NCBI GenBank assembly: GCA_934646175.1 | Contig: CAKUEI010000004.1 | Coordinates: 1 to 38,248, forward strand | Length of the DNA: 38,248 bases | DNA from: an uncultured Oscillospiraceae bacterium | GTDB taxonomy: Bacteria > Bacillota > Clostridia > Oscillospirales > Oscillospiraceae | Reading direction: 5' to 3' | Shown: in pieces, positions 1 through 8,291 of the stretch | Layout of the letters: every line of letters begins with the position of its first letter | Numbering within the stretch: position 1 is the first letter of the stretch | The notes under the pieces: model-generated | The model's database searches: none | Told to the model about the DNA's origin: nothing | What the model saw: the letters and a program-made list of their open reading frames with translations, nothing else | Program-made: the position numbers and the translations under genes

Positions 1-1221
1 GTCCCTGATGTGCAGCACTGTATACTGTGTAAGGCCCGTGCGCTCGTCGGTCTTCGGTTCCGCTTTGGGGAAGGGCGGCCGCGGGCCGTACTGGAATCCG
101 CCGGACTTCTCCTTCGGCTCCTGCTTTTCCGCCCGGGGCGGCTCTTCCGGTTTATCCGGCGCCGCTTCCCGCTTTTCGGGTGCGTCCGTCTCCGGCTTCT
201 CCGGCTCGTCGCTGAAAAGGCCCGGCCGCTGATGCTCCCGGTCCAGCGCCCCCATGACGGTATAATATACCGCGTCAAACACCCGGCGCTCGGCGCCGAA
301 TTTCACTTCCGTCTTGGCCGGGTGGACGTTCACGTCCACCGCCGTCAGCCGCATTTCCAGAAACAGCACGCAGCCGGGGAATTTCCCCACCATCTTCCGG
401 TTGCGGTACGCTTCTTCCACCGCCGCCGTCAGCAGCTTGGAGCGCACGTACCGCCCATTGACAAAGAAAAACTGCGCGCTTCTGGTGGTGCGGCAGCACA
501 CCGGGCGGGAGCAGAATCCCCGCACCAGCACCTCCTCGCCGCTGCCTGACACAGGGACGAAGCCCATGGCCACATCCCGGCCCAGCACGGCGAACATGGC
601 GCTCTGCACCCGTCCGTCCCCAGGGGTCAGAAGCTCCTGCTTCCCCTCACGGATGAATTTCACCTTTATGTCCGGATGGGAAAGGGCCTCCCGCTGCACG
701 GCGGCGAACACCGCCGCGCCCTCCGCTGCGTCCCGCTTCATGAACTTCAGCCGGGCGGGCGTGTTATAAAAGAGATTACGCACCACCATGGTAGTGCCCT
801 TGGGGCAGCCTACCCGCTCCACCTCGCCGGGCACGCCGCCCTCCAGGCTGAGGGAAGCGCCCAGTGCGTCCCCCTCCCGGCAGGACATCACCTCCACCCG
901 GGAAACGGCGGCAATGGCCGCCAGTGCCTCGCCGCGGAAGCCCAGGGTGCCGATGGCCTCCAGGTCGTGCTCGTCCCGGATCTTGCTGGTGGCGTGGCGC
1001 AGAAATGCCGTGGGCAGCTCCTCCGGGGCGATGCCGTCCCCGTCATCCGTCACCCGGATGAGGCTCATGCCTCCGCTGCTGATCTCTACGGTGACCGACT
1101 TTGCGTGGGCGTCGATGGCGTTTTCCACCAGTTCCTTCACCACGCTGGCCGGCCGCTCCACCACCTCGCCTGCGGCGATGAGGTCCGCTACATGGGCGGG
1201 CAGCTGCGCAATATGGGCCAT
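1..1221 (-). CDS. mutL: DNA mismatch repair protein MutL, C-terminal part outside window
   Basis: MutL is the GHKL ATPase that links MutS mismatch recognition to strand incision. The 407 visible codons carry the N-terminal ATPase: ELVENAIDA (ATP-binding Glu/Asn), DDGDGI, HATSKI and GFRGEAL, followed by the transducer domain with YNTPAR and the NVHPAK loop. After that comes a Pro/Glu/Lys-rich linker that runs off the left edge, so the dimerisation and possible endonuclease domain cannot be seen. The start is the ATG at 1221, which has AAGGAG six bases upstream. It lies 26 bases after the mutS stop, so the two are co-transcribed as the last visible genes of the leftward dnaD-mutL operon. Identification is secure; only the presence of the endonuclease motif is unknown. 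Confidence 0.97.
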   Translation of the reverse strand, partial: MAHIAQLPAHVADLIAAGEVVERPASVVKELVENAIDAHAKSVTVEISSGGMSLIRVTDDGDGIAPEELPTAFLRHATSKIRDEHDLEAIGTLGFRGEALAAIAAVSRVEVMSCREGDALGASLSLEGGVPGEVERVGCPKGTTMVVRNLFYNTPARLKFMKRDAAEGAAVFAAVQREALSHPDIKVKFIREGKQELLTPGDGRVQSAMFAVLGRDVAMGFVPVSGSGEEVLVRGFCSRPVCCRTTRSAQFFFVNGRYVRSKLLTAAVEEAYRNRKMVGKFPGCVLFLEMRLTAVDVNVHPAKTEVKFGAERRVFDAVYYTVMGALDREHQRPGLFSDEPEKPETDAPEKREAAPDKPEEPPRAEKQEPKEKSGGFQYGPRPPFPKAEPKTDERTGLTQYTVLHIRD

Positions 1222-1247
1222 GTTCCGCTCCTTTCCGGTCTCTGGTT

Positions 1248-3851
1248 TCATGTCTCGTCCTTTCCACTGTTCAGCAGGCTGTTCCGCAACTGGTAAAGGA
1301 GATTCATGGCCTCGATGGGCGTCAGCGTCTCCACCGCGGTGTTCCGCAGGGTCTCCGCCGCCTTCTGCGCGGCATCTTCCTCCCGCGTTTCCTCGTGGCT
1401 TGCCGCGGTGGGGGCATATGCCCCGTTCCGCCCGGTGCTCTGCTTCTCCAGCTCCTGCAAAATTTCTCTCGCCCGGTCGATCACACGCTCCGGCACACCG
1501 GCCAGCTTGGCCACCTCGATGCCGTAGCTCTGGTCCGCCCCGCCGGGGACGATCTTCCGCAGAAAGATCAGCTCGTCCCCCCGCTTTTTGGCAGCGATGT
1601 TGTAGTTTTTTACGCCCGGCAGGGTGTGCTCCAGCTCGGTCAGTTCGTGATAATGGGTGGCGAACAGTGTCTTCGCGCCGATCTGCTCTGCGCAGTATTC
1701 CAGCACCGCCCGGGCGATACTCATGCCGTCGTAGGTGGATGTGCCCCGCCCGATCTCGTCCAAAATCAAGAGGCTCCGGCCGGTGGCGCCCTTCAGAAGC
1801 TCGGCCACCTCGGCCATTTCCACCATGAAGGTGGACTGACCCGCTGCCAGGTCGTCGCTGGCCCCCACCCGGGTGAAGATGCGGTCGGCCACGCCGATCC
1901 GCGCGCTCCGCGCGGGCACAAAGCTGCCCATCTGGGCCATGAGGACGATGAGGGCCACCTGCCGCATGTAGGTGGATTTACCCGCCATGTTCGGCCCCGT
2001 GATGATGGCCGCCCGCTCGCCATTGGTGTCCATTCGGGTGTCGTTGGGTACGAACAAGCTCCCCTTCAGCATTTTTTCCACCACGGGGTGACGCCCTTCC
2101 CGGATGTCCAGCGCGCCGCTTTCGTCCACCGCAGGGCGGCAGTAATTCTGCTCTTCCGCAACGTTGGCGAAGGAGCACAGCACATCCAGCCGCGCCGCCG
2201 CCCGGGCGGAATGCTGAATGAACGCGATCCGATCCGCCGTCTTCCGGCTCAGAGCGCAGAAAAGCTCGTATTCCAGCGCCGTCACCCGGTCCCGGGCGGA
2301 GAGGATGGTATGTTCCATCTCCTTCAGTTCCTGGGTGATATAGCGCTCGCAATTTACCAGGGTCTGCTTGCGGATATAGTGCTCCGGCACCTGATCGTAA
2401 TAGGACTTGGACACCTCGATATAGTACCCGAACACCTTGTTGTAGCCCACCTTCAGGCTCTTGATGCCGGTCTTTTCCCGCTCGCTGGCCTCCATTTGGG
2501 CCACCACGCTCTTCCCATCGGTCAGGATGCGGCGCAGCTCGTCCACCTCGCTGCTGTAGCCCTCCCGGATGACGCCGCCGTCCTTGACGGACACCGGCGG
2601 CTCGTCGCAGATGGCCCGGTCCAGCTCTTTCCGCAAAGCAGGCAGGTCGTCCAGCCCGTCGTAAATGTCGTTGATGATGGCCGCGGGCTTCATTTTGGAA
2701 AGCTCCTCCCGCAATGCGGGCAGCATCCCCAGTCCCTGAGAAAGAGCCTGCAGGTCCCGCCCGGTGGCCGTGCCGTAGATCACCTTGCCGGACAGCCGTT
2801 CCAGGTCGCCGATCTCCTTCAGCATGGCAGTGATGGCCTGCCGCTGCACCGGGAAGGTCAGCAGGTCCTCCACCCCGTCCAGTCGCCCGTCGATCTCCGC
2901 CGGGGAGAGAAGGGGGCGCTCCATCCACCGCCGCATCAGGCGGGAGCCCATGGCCGTTTTCGTCTTGTCCAGCACCCAGAGAAGGCTTCCCTTCTTCTCC
3001 TTGCCCCGCATGGTCTCGCACAGCTCCAGATTCCGCCGGGCGGTGAGGTCCAGCTCCATGAACTGCTCGGCAGTGTAGTAATTCAGGGTGCGCATATGGC
3101 TCAGGGTGCTCTTCTGGGTCTCCGCGGCGTAGCGGACGATGGCCCCCGCCGCCGCCAGAACGGCATCGCAGTCCTCCGGCAGGCGGTCAAGTCCCGTTTC
3201 AAACTGCGCCTCCAGCGCTTTCCGGTCGGCGGTCATCTCCGCCTTCTGGCAGACGCAGCCCAGCTTTCCCTCCAGGAAATGATGCACCGCCTCCCGGCTC
3301 CACGCCGTCTCGTCCAGCAGTGCCTCTCTCGGGCGGAAGCGGGAAAGCTCGTTCCACATATGCTCCCGGCTTCCGTCCAGATCGAAGGCAGTGGCGAACA
3401 GGTCGCCGGTGGTGATGTCCGCAAAGCAGAGGCCCCACATGCCGTCCGATGCCGCGGCGGCACAGATGAAGTTATTCTTCCCCTCGTCCAGCATGGTGTC
3501 GTCGATGATGGTGCCCGGGGTCACGATGCGGGTCACCTCCCGCTGCACCAGGCCCTTGGCCAATGCCGGGTCCTCCATCTGCTCACAGATGGCCACCTTG
3601 TACCCCTTGCCGATCAGCCGGGCAAGGTAGGACTGCACCGCATGGTACGGCACGCCGCACATGGGCACCTGTTCCTCCTTTGGCTTTCCCCGGTCCCGGG
3701 TGGTCAAGGTGAGGTCCAGCTCCTGCGAGGCCAGCTTTGCGTCCTCCTGGAACATCTCATAAAAATCCCCCAGCCGGAACATGATAATGCAGTCCGGATG
3801 GGCATTTTTCACTTCGTAGTACTGTTTCATCATGGGGGTCATTTCCTTCAT
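1248..3851 (-). CDS. mutS: DNA mismatch repair protein MutS
   Basis: MutS recognises base mismatches and small loops and signals through ATP to MutL. The 867-residue length is normal for MutS1. The mismatch-reading Phe-x-Glu is present as F30-Y31-E32 in GDFYEMF. The C-terminal ABC-type ATPase has a Walker A (GPNMAGKST, about residue 620), a Walker B/signature stretch DEIGRGTSTYDG and the His loop ATHYHEL. All of these rule out the MutS2 subfamily. The start is the ATG at 3851, preceded by AAGGATGGGG; Met5 and Met7 are weaker alternatives. It follows miaB by 40 bases and precedes mutL by 26. No damage is seen. Confidence 0.98.
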   Translation of the reverse strand: MKEMTPMMKQYYEVKNAHPDCIIMFRLGDFYEMFQEDAKLASQELDLTLTTRDRGKPKEEQVPMCGVPYHAVQSYLARLIGKGYKVAICEQMEDPALAKGLVQREVTRIVTPGTIIDDTMLDEGKNNFICAAAASDGMWGLCFADITTGDLFATAFDLDGSREHMWNELSRFRPREALLDETAWSREAVHHFLEGKLGCVCQKAEMTADRKALEAQFETGLDRLPEDCDAVLAAAGAIVRYAAETQKSTLSHMRTLNYYTAEQFMELDLTARRNLELCETMRGKEKKGSLLWVLDKTKTAMGSRLMRRWMERPLLSPAEIDGRLDGVEDLLTFPVQRQAITAMLKEIGDLERLSGKVIYGTATGRDLQALSQGLGMLPALREELSKMKPAAIINDIYDGLDDLPALRKELDRAICDEPPVSVKDGGVIREGYSSEVDELRRILTDGKSVVAQMEASEREKTGIKSLKVGYNKVFGYYIEVSKSYYDQVPEHYIRKQTLVNCERYITQELKEMEHTILSARDRVTALEYELFCALSRKTADRIAFIQHSARAAARLDVLCSFANVAEEQNYCRPAVDESGALDIREGRHPVVEKMLKGSLFVPNDTRMDTNGERAAIITGPNMAGKSTYMRQVALIVLMAQMGSFVPARSARIGVADRIFTRVGASDDLAAGQSTFMVEMAEVAELLKGATGRSLLILDEIGRGTSTYDGMSIARAVLEYCAEQIGAKTLFATHYHELTELEHTLPGVKNYNIAAKKRGDELIFLRKIVPGGADQSYGIEVAKLAGVPERVIDRAREILQELEKQSTGRNGAYAPTAASHEETREEDAAQKAAETLRNTAVETLTPIEAMNLLYQLRNSLLNSGKDET

Positions 3852-3891
3852 GCTTCCCCATCCTTTCTAAGGCGGCGTTCCGCCGCCGCGC

Positions 3892-5289
3892 TCACGTTTC
3901 GCTTGTCAGCTTGCCTTCCAGCGCCCAGGTGGTGGCCCCGGTGATCTTCGCCGCGCGGTACTGTCCCACGGCGTCCCGGTCCCCGAAAAGGTGCACCAGC
4001 CGGTTCCCCGGCGTCCGCCCGGTGAGGTCGTGCTTTCCGTCCCCGGCCACGCCGTCCACCAGCACGCGGACGGTTTTCCCCACATAGGCGGCGTGCTTTT
4101 CGGCGGAAATTTTGTCCTGCAGCGCCGTCAGGCGCTCGAACCGCTTCACCTTGTCCCCGTGGGACACGGGGTCTTCCAGCCCGGCCGCCGGGGTCCCCTC
4201 CCGGGGGGAGAAAATGAAGGTGAACAGCGCGTCGAACCCCACTTCCTCCAGAAGGGTGAGGGTCTCTTCAAACTCCTCCTCCGTCTCCCCGGGGAAGCCC
4301 ACGATGATGTCGCTGGTCAGCACGATGCCGGGCACGGCTTCTTTCACCGCCCGCACCTTCGCCAGATATTCCTCCCGGCTATAGCCCCGGTTCATGGCCT
4401 TCAGCACCCGGCTGCTGCCCGCCTGCACCGGCAGGTGCAGTTGGGGCGCCACCTTTTCGCATTCCCCCATGGCGTCAAACAAGGCCTGGGAGGCGTCTTT
4501 GGGGTGGCTGGTCATAAAACGGATGAGAAAGTCCCCCTCCACCTCGTTTACCCTGCGCAGAAGGCCGGCGAAATCAATGTCTTCCTCCAGGTCCTTGCCA
4601 TAGGAATTTACGTTTTGCCCCAGAAGGGTGATCTCCTTGTACCCCTCCGCGGCCAGCTCCTTTACTTCCCGCAGAATGTCCTCCGGTCTGCGGGAGCGTT
4701 CCCGGCCCCGGACATAGGGCACGATGCAGTAAGAGCAGAAGTTGTTGCATCCGTACATGACGGAGACCCAGGCTTTCATCTTCCCCTGCCGCACCACGGG
4801 CATCCCTTCGGCAATGGCGTCCTCATTCTCCTGATCGAACACCCGCTTGCCGTCATCCATCACCTTCTGCAGAAGCTCCGGAAAGCGCCACAGGGCCTGG
4901 GGCGGAAACACAAGGTCCACGTGGCGGTAGCTGGCGCGGATCTTTTCCTTCACGTGCTCTTCGTTCATCATGCACCCGCACAGGCAGATGATCTGCCCCG
5001 GATGGCGCCGCTTCACGTGCACCAGCGCCCCTACGTTGCCCAGCACCCGATTCTCCGCGTGCTCCCGGATGGCGCAGGTGTTGATGACGATGACGTCGGC
5101 CTCGTCCTCAGACTCCGTAAAGCCGTAGCCCATGGCCCTCAGAAAGCCGCGGATATGCTCGGAATCCGCCTCGTTCTGCTGGCAGCCGTAGGTGTCCACC
5201 ATGGCCTTCGCCCCGGCCTTCACCCGCTGGGAAAGGGCGGCGCAGACGGCCAGCTGATGCTGCATCTCCTGTTCGGAAATCGTTCTCAA
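3892..5289 (-). CDS. miaB: tRNA-2-methylthio-N6-dimethylallyladenosine synthase MiaB
   Basis: MiaB is a radical-SAM methylthiotransferase that converts i6A37 to ms2i6A37 in tRNAs. At 465 residues it has the full architecture: an N-terminal UPF0004 domain whose auxiliary cluster cysteines are C36 (TYGCQQNEAD), C72 (INTCAIREHAENR) and C106, then the radical-SAM CxxxCxxC as C181, C185 and C188 in YGCNNFCSYCIVPYVRG, and a C-terminal TRAM-like domain. The RGRERSR stretch after the SAM motif and the INTCAIREHAENR sequence point to MiaB rather than MtaB or RimO. It sits 13 bases after the DnaI-type gene and 40 before mutS. The miaB-mutS-mutL order is common in Clostridia. Confidence 0.96.
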   Translation of the reverse strand: MRTISEQEMQHQLAVCAALSQRVKAGAKAMVDTYGCQQNEADSEHIRGFLRAMGYGFTESEDEADVIVINTCAIREHAENRVLGNVGALVHVKRRHPGQIICLCGCMMNEEHVKEKIRASYRHVDLVFPPQALWRFPELLQKVMDDGKRVFDQENEDAIAEGMPVVRQGKMKAWVSVMYGCNNFCSYCIVPYVRGRERSRRPEDILREVKELAAEGYKEITLLGQNVNSYGKDLEEDIDFAGLLRRVNEVEGDFLIRFMTSHPKDASQALFDAMGECEKVAPQLHLPVQAGSSRVLKAMNRGYSREEYLAKVRAVKEAVPGIVLTSDIIVGFPGETEEEFEETLTLLEEVGFDALFTFIFSPREGTPAAGLEDPVSHGDKVKRFERLTALQDKISAEKHAAYVGKTVRVLVDGVAGDGKHDLTGRTPGNRLVHLFGDRDAVGQYRAAKITGATTWALEGKLTSET

Positions 5290-5302
5290 AGTTCCATTCT
5301 CC

Positions 5303-6286
5303 TTATTCGTCCTTCGTTCGGATATCCTGTCCGAAAAACAGCAGGGTCTGATAATCCCCCAGCAGGCGGGAGGCGATCTGCGGCGAATACCGCCGCTCGA
5401 TCTCCTGTGTACCCAGATTGGTGCTGATCACCGTGTGCTTCCCGGCGGTCAACCGGTCGTTTATCAACGTGTAAAGGGATGACTGCACCATGCTGGTGGT
5501 CATCTCGCTGCCCAGATCGTCCAGGATCATCAGGTCGCACTGCACATAGCGCTTCGTGCTCGCCTCCGCCTCCGGATCCCGGCGGAACTTTTCCTCTTCA
5601 TAGGCAGTAAAGACATGCACGGCCGAGTCGTACACGACGGAAAATCCGTTTTCCGCCACCGTCCGCGCGATACAGGCGGAAAGGAAGGTCTTCCCCAGTC
5701 CCGTCCCGCCGGAAAACAGCAGGTTTTTCAGCGGGAACCGGGGGAACTTCCGGGCGTAATCTCCCGCCGTGTCCCGGACGAACTCCATGTTCTCCCGGGG
5801 GCTTTCCCCCATGCCGGGCCAGACCTCCGTGCCGTATTCCTCCAGAGAAAAGGTCTCAAAGGACGCATTCCCCAGGGGCAGCATACTGGAGAGGAGCTTC
5901 ACTTGCTCTCTGGCGCACAGAGTTTTCAGGCAGGAGCACATTTCCGCCCCTACCCAGCCCCGTCCACCGCATTTGCGGCAGATCGGGGTGTCCTCCATGG
6001 CATCCTCCGGATATCCGGCGGAAAGCAGCAGCGTCCGCCGCTCTTCCTGCAATCCGAGGCTCCGCTCCCGCAGGGCGGAAAGCCGCGGGGCCGGGTCCTC
6101 CCCGCTTTTCAAGGCGGACAGCGCCGCCTGCGATGCCGTCTGCCGCAGCTCCCGTTCAATCTCCTTCAGCCGGGGAAAGCGCCGTGTAAGCTCCTCCCGC
6201 TGCCGGGCCTGCCGCATCTCCTGTTCTCTGCGCTGCCGGCCAAGCTCTTCCGCCGCTGCGCGCACCACGCAGATCTCATACGCCAT
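5303..6286 (-). CDS. DnaI/DnaC-type replicative helicase loader (IstB-like AAA+ ATPase)
   Basis: This 327-residue protein resembles the DnaI/DnaC helicase loaders that place the DnaB-type helicase on origin or restart DNA. A charged, helical N-terminal region (about 10-85) is followed by a zinc-binding cluster (C103, C106, C117, C119 or C124) typical of DnaI. The AAA+ domain has a Walker A at 193-201 (GGTGLGKT) and a Walker B around 252-257 (MILDDLGSE). The ATG at 6286 overlaps the end of the DnaD-type gene by 11 bases, which suggests translational coupling. IstB transposition helpers share the fold, but no transposase is nearby and the DnaD partner argues for a housekeeping primosome role. 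Confidence 0.9.
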   Translation of the reverse strand: MAYEICVVRAAAEELGRQRREQEMRQARQREELTRRFPRLKEIERELRQTASQAALSALKSGEDPAPRLSALRERSLGLQEERRTLLLSAGYPEDAMEDTPICRKCGGRGWVGAEMCSCLKTLCAREQVKLLSSMLPLGNASFETFSLEEYGTEVWPGMGESPRENMEFVRDTAGDYARKFPRFPLKNLLFSGGTGLGKTFLSACIARTVAENGFSVVYDSAVHVFTAYEEEKFRRDPEAEASTKRYVQCDLMILDDLGSEMTTSMVQSSLYTLINDRLTAGKHTVISTNLGTQEIERRYSPQIASRLLGDYQTLLFFGQDIRTKDE

Positions 6287-7250
6287 CCGGGCTCACCTCT
6301 TCCTTTTCCTGCCGCAGCTTCCGCCGCAGCTTTTCCATGCTGGCTCTGGCCCGCTCGTCCTGCTCCGGCCGCGGAGGCTGTCCCCCCGCCATGCCGGCCT
6401 GCCCGGCGCTGCGGCGTGGGGATGAGCGGTCGCCGGTCTCGATGGCCGCCGCCGTGTGCAGGCCCTTTTCGTGCCAGCTTCTCAAAATGGAATTCATATA
6501 CGCCCAGTTCATGCCCTGTTTGCGCAGGACAGTCTTTTCATAGGCAAGGCGAATGGCTTCGTCCTCAAAACCCATGGAGTCCCAGGCTTCCAGATAGCTT
6601 TCTTCCTTCCCCACCGGGGGGCGCTGGGGCATGTCCATCAGGCGGAACAGCTCTGCCTGACGCTTGGTCATGGCCGTCCGCTTTCTCACGTAGCGGTCGG
6701 CCTCCTCCGCCGTGTCCACACCCAGGCGGTGCCAGGTGAAGGCCTCCTTGCGGATCTGGCTCATTCTGGGGCGGCGGCCCACCCCGTACTTCCGCTCGTA
6801 GTCCTCCACGCACCAGTTCACCAGCATCAGCACCACCTCCGCCGGAAGGGCCAGATGGTCATAAACGGTCAGCAGCATCTTAAGGTCGGCGCTGTTGAGC
6901 TTTCGCCCCAGCCGCCGCTCCACCTCGTCCACCAGATGGGGGAAGATCTTGTCGCTCTCCAGCTCCCGCTTCAGGTCCTCCGTGGTGTACTCCGGCGGCT
7001 CTTCGCTCTCCTGCGGCAGGGGTGCAAGGGGCGCCTCCGCCGCCTCCCGGGTGACCAGTTTCAGCCTGTAAAGGGTCTCTCTCGCGGCAAGCAGGCGCTC
7101 TTCCGGCCAGCCGCCTTTCGGCAGCGCGCCCGTGCGCAGAATATAAAGATATAAAAGCGCCGCGTCGCCGTCGCCCTGCTTCCAAAGGCGGTCAGCCGCG
7201 CCGCCGGTCATGGACACAATACCATCCGGCACCAAAATCGCCACTCTCAT
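6276..7250 (-). CDS. DnaD-domain primosome protein
   Basis: This 324-residue protein belongs to the Firmicutes DnaB/DnaD family, which remodels DNA and recruits the helicase loader. The N-terminal third (about 1-75) would be the winged-helix oligomerisation domain. It is followed by a first DnaD-like domain (about 97-190, with a YGVGRRPRMSQIRKEA stretch) and a second one (about 220-270) ending in the family hallmark of an aromatic and Asn-rich helix, WAYMNSILRSWHEKG. The C-terminus is highly charged. The ATG at 7250 has AAAGGCGGC just upstream and the gene is first in its operon, with a good promoter at 7290-7318. The direct overlap with the helicase-loader gene supports a joint primosome role. 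Confidence 0.9.
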   Translation of the reverse strand: MRVAILVPDGIVSMTGGAADRLWKQGDGDAALLYLYILRTGALPKGGWPEERLLAARETLYRLKLVTREAAEAPLAPLPQESEEPPEYTTEDLKRELESDKIFPHLVDEVERRLGRKLNSADLKMLLTVYDHLALPAEVVLMLVNWCVEDYERKYGVGRRPRMSQIRKEAFTWHRLGVDTAEEADRYVRKRTAMTKRQAELFRLMDMPQRPPVGKEESYLEAWDSMGFEDEAIRLAYEKTVLRKQGMNWAYMNSILRSWHEKGLHTAAAIETGDRSSPRRSAGQAGMAGGQPPRPEQDERARASMEKLRRKLRQEKEEVSPDGV

Positions 7251-7289
7251 GCCGCCTTTCTTCCAAAAAATTCAATTCTCGACTGATAC

Positions 7290-7318
7290 ATTATAGCATG
7301 AACTCCCCCGCCCCGCAA
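7290..7318 (-). promoter_or_regulatory. sigma-A-type promoter of the dnaD-mutL operon
   Basis: Read on the minus strand, TTGCGG (7313-7318) is followed after exactly 17 bases by TATAAT (7290-7295). A TGC directly before the -10 makes it an extended -10. It lies 40 bases upstream of the DnaD-type start codon, in the only AT-rich stretch of the neighbourhood. Confidence 0.75.
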
Positions 7319-7369
7319 ATCCAAAATCGCCTTCCGTCCTGAAAATCAAAAATTCACAAATATTTTGTT

Positions 7370-7397
7370 TTGAAACCCTCTGTGGATATGATATAAT
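7370..7397 (+). promoter_or_regulatory. sigma-A-type promoter of zapA
   Basis: TTGAAA (7370-7375), a 16-base spacer, and TATAAT (7392-7397) preceded by TGA, i.e. an extended -10. The zapA start codon is 54 bases downstream. This promoter is back to back with the one serving the leftward dnaD operon, so the two operons diverge from this AT-rich region. Confidence 0.8.
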
Positions 7398-7450
7398 CCT
7401 TAAATAAAGAAAAGGGCGCCCCGCGCCCATAACAAAGAGGAGTGTCCGGC

Positions 7451-7765
7451 ATGAAAAACAAAGTCACCGTTACCATCGCCGATCGGGAATATACTCTGGT
7501 GGGCACCGAGAACGAGGCATACGTCCAGAAGCTCGCCGCCTATGTGGACCAGCAGATCTCCGGCGTCATGTCCTCCGGCCGTGTCTCCATGGCCGACGGC
7601 GCCGTTCTGGCCGCCATCAACATCGCAGACGAGCTGCTGAAGGAGCAGGCCGCGTCGGAAAACCTCCGCCGCCAGCTCAAGGACGATCTGGAGGATGCCG
7701 CCAAGCTCAAAATGGAGCTTTCCGAAGCAAAGCGCGAGATCTTCAAGCTGCAGAATAAGAAGTAA
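7451..7765 (+). CDS. zapA: cell division protein ZapA
   Basis: ZapA is a small FtsZ-binding protein that bundles protofilaments at the division site. The 104 residues show the typical order: a beta-rich N-terminal head starting KNKVTVTIADREYTLVG, the conserved AYVDQQI segment, the LAAINIADELLKE helix, and a long C-terminal coiled coil rich in Lys/Glu to the end. The ATG at 7451 is chosen because AAAGAGGAG lies 8 bases upstream; a GTG at 7442 is inside that ribosome binding site. A strong promoter precedes the gene and a hairpin follows the stop by 17 bases. In related Clostridia zapA often sits just before a U32 peptidase-family gene, as here. Confidence 0.92.
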   Translation: MKNKVTVTIADREYTLVGTENEAYVQKLAAYVDQQISGVMSSGRVSMADGAVLAAINIADELLKEQAASENLRRQLKDDLEDAAKLKMELSEAKREIFKLQNKK

Positions 7766-8291
7766 TTTTAGGGGAGCGCGAATTTTCTCCCCGCTTTTGA
7801 CACCAAAAGCGGGGAGAAAAGCGCAAGGGCCGCGGCCCTTGACCCGTGGAACTGCCGCAAGGTGCAGTTTTCTTCTTCCGGCGTCCGTTGCGGTTGGCCA
7901 CTGCTTCTCTTTGCACTTAGCCGTGCTTTGTCCAGCGCTGGGATGGCCTCTCACATCTTTCCAACTCGCCTGCCGCTCGTGTCACCAAACCTCCAGCGGC
8001 GAGGCGCTGCGCGCCGTTCAGCGCTTTCGCCCGTCCTGCCTTTGCTCGCCGGACATCGTCGATGCAAACTCCGTATCATTCGCTCCGTTGCATCTCCTCT
8101 CCAAACAGGACCCGCTTCGCTGGGCTTCTGTTTGGTGCTGCTGTTGCGCACCTTTCTTCCCTCTTTCTTCGGGAAGAAAGGGGGCGCCACCTGAGTAGGG
8201 CAACGTCCCCCGCCGCCCTCAGGCGGCGTTCCCTCGTCCCGCCCGCGGGCAAAAAATCGTCCCCCGCAAATTCCCCATTGGAGATGAATCC
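7766..8291. repeat. 526-base gene-free stretch with palindromes and a repeated 21-base core
   Basis: No convincing gene is present; short open frames exist on both strands but none has a good ribosome binding site or a recognisable product. The stretch holds the zapA hairpin (7783-7820), a perfect 16-base palindrome AAGGGCCGCGGCCCTT at 7825-7840, a hairpin with arms 8152-8161 and 8171-8180, and a GC-rich hairpin around 8210-8227. The 21 bases at 8112-8132 (core CGCTTCGCTGGGCTTCTGTT) recur exactly at 22029-22049, again between genes. This suggests a dispersed intergenic repeat family, possibly a REP- or MITE-like remnant. That is inference from two copies only. Confidence 0.5.
7783..7820. terminator. 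17-bp perfect inverted repeat after zapA
   Basis: Two 17-base arms (7783-7799 and 7804-7820) are perfectly complementary around a four-base loop, ACAC. The arms begin and end with runs of four T and four A, so the end of the right arm lacks a downstream U-tract in the rightward direction. It could still end zapA transcription or act as an mRNA 3' stabiliser. Confidence 0.6.

Noticed and set aside
1395..3944. Long rightward open frame opposite mutS (and similar ones opposite miaB, dnaD-type and mutL genes)
   Set aside because: It lies antisense to a clearly conserved gene. GC-rich codon use leaves the opposite strand open, and the translation is His/Gly/Ala-rich without a family signature or ribosome binding site.
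7695..8203. Short open frames on both strands between zapA and the U32 gene
   Set aside because: No ribosome binding sites, no conserved domains, and they overlap palindromes and the shared 21-base repeat. More likely a repeat element than genes.
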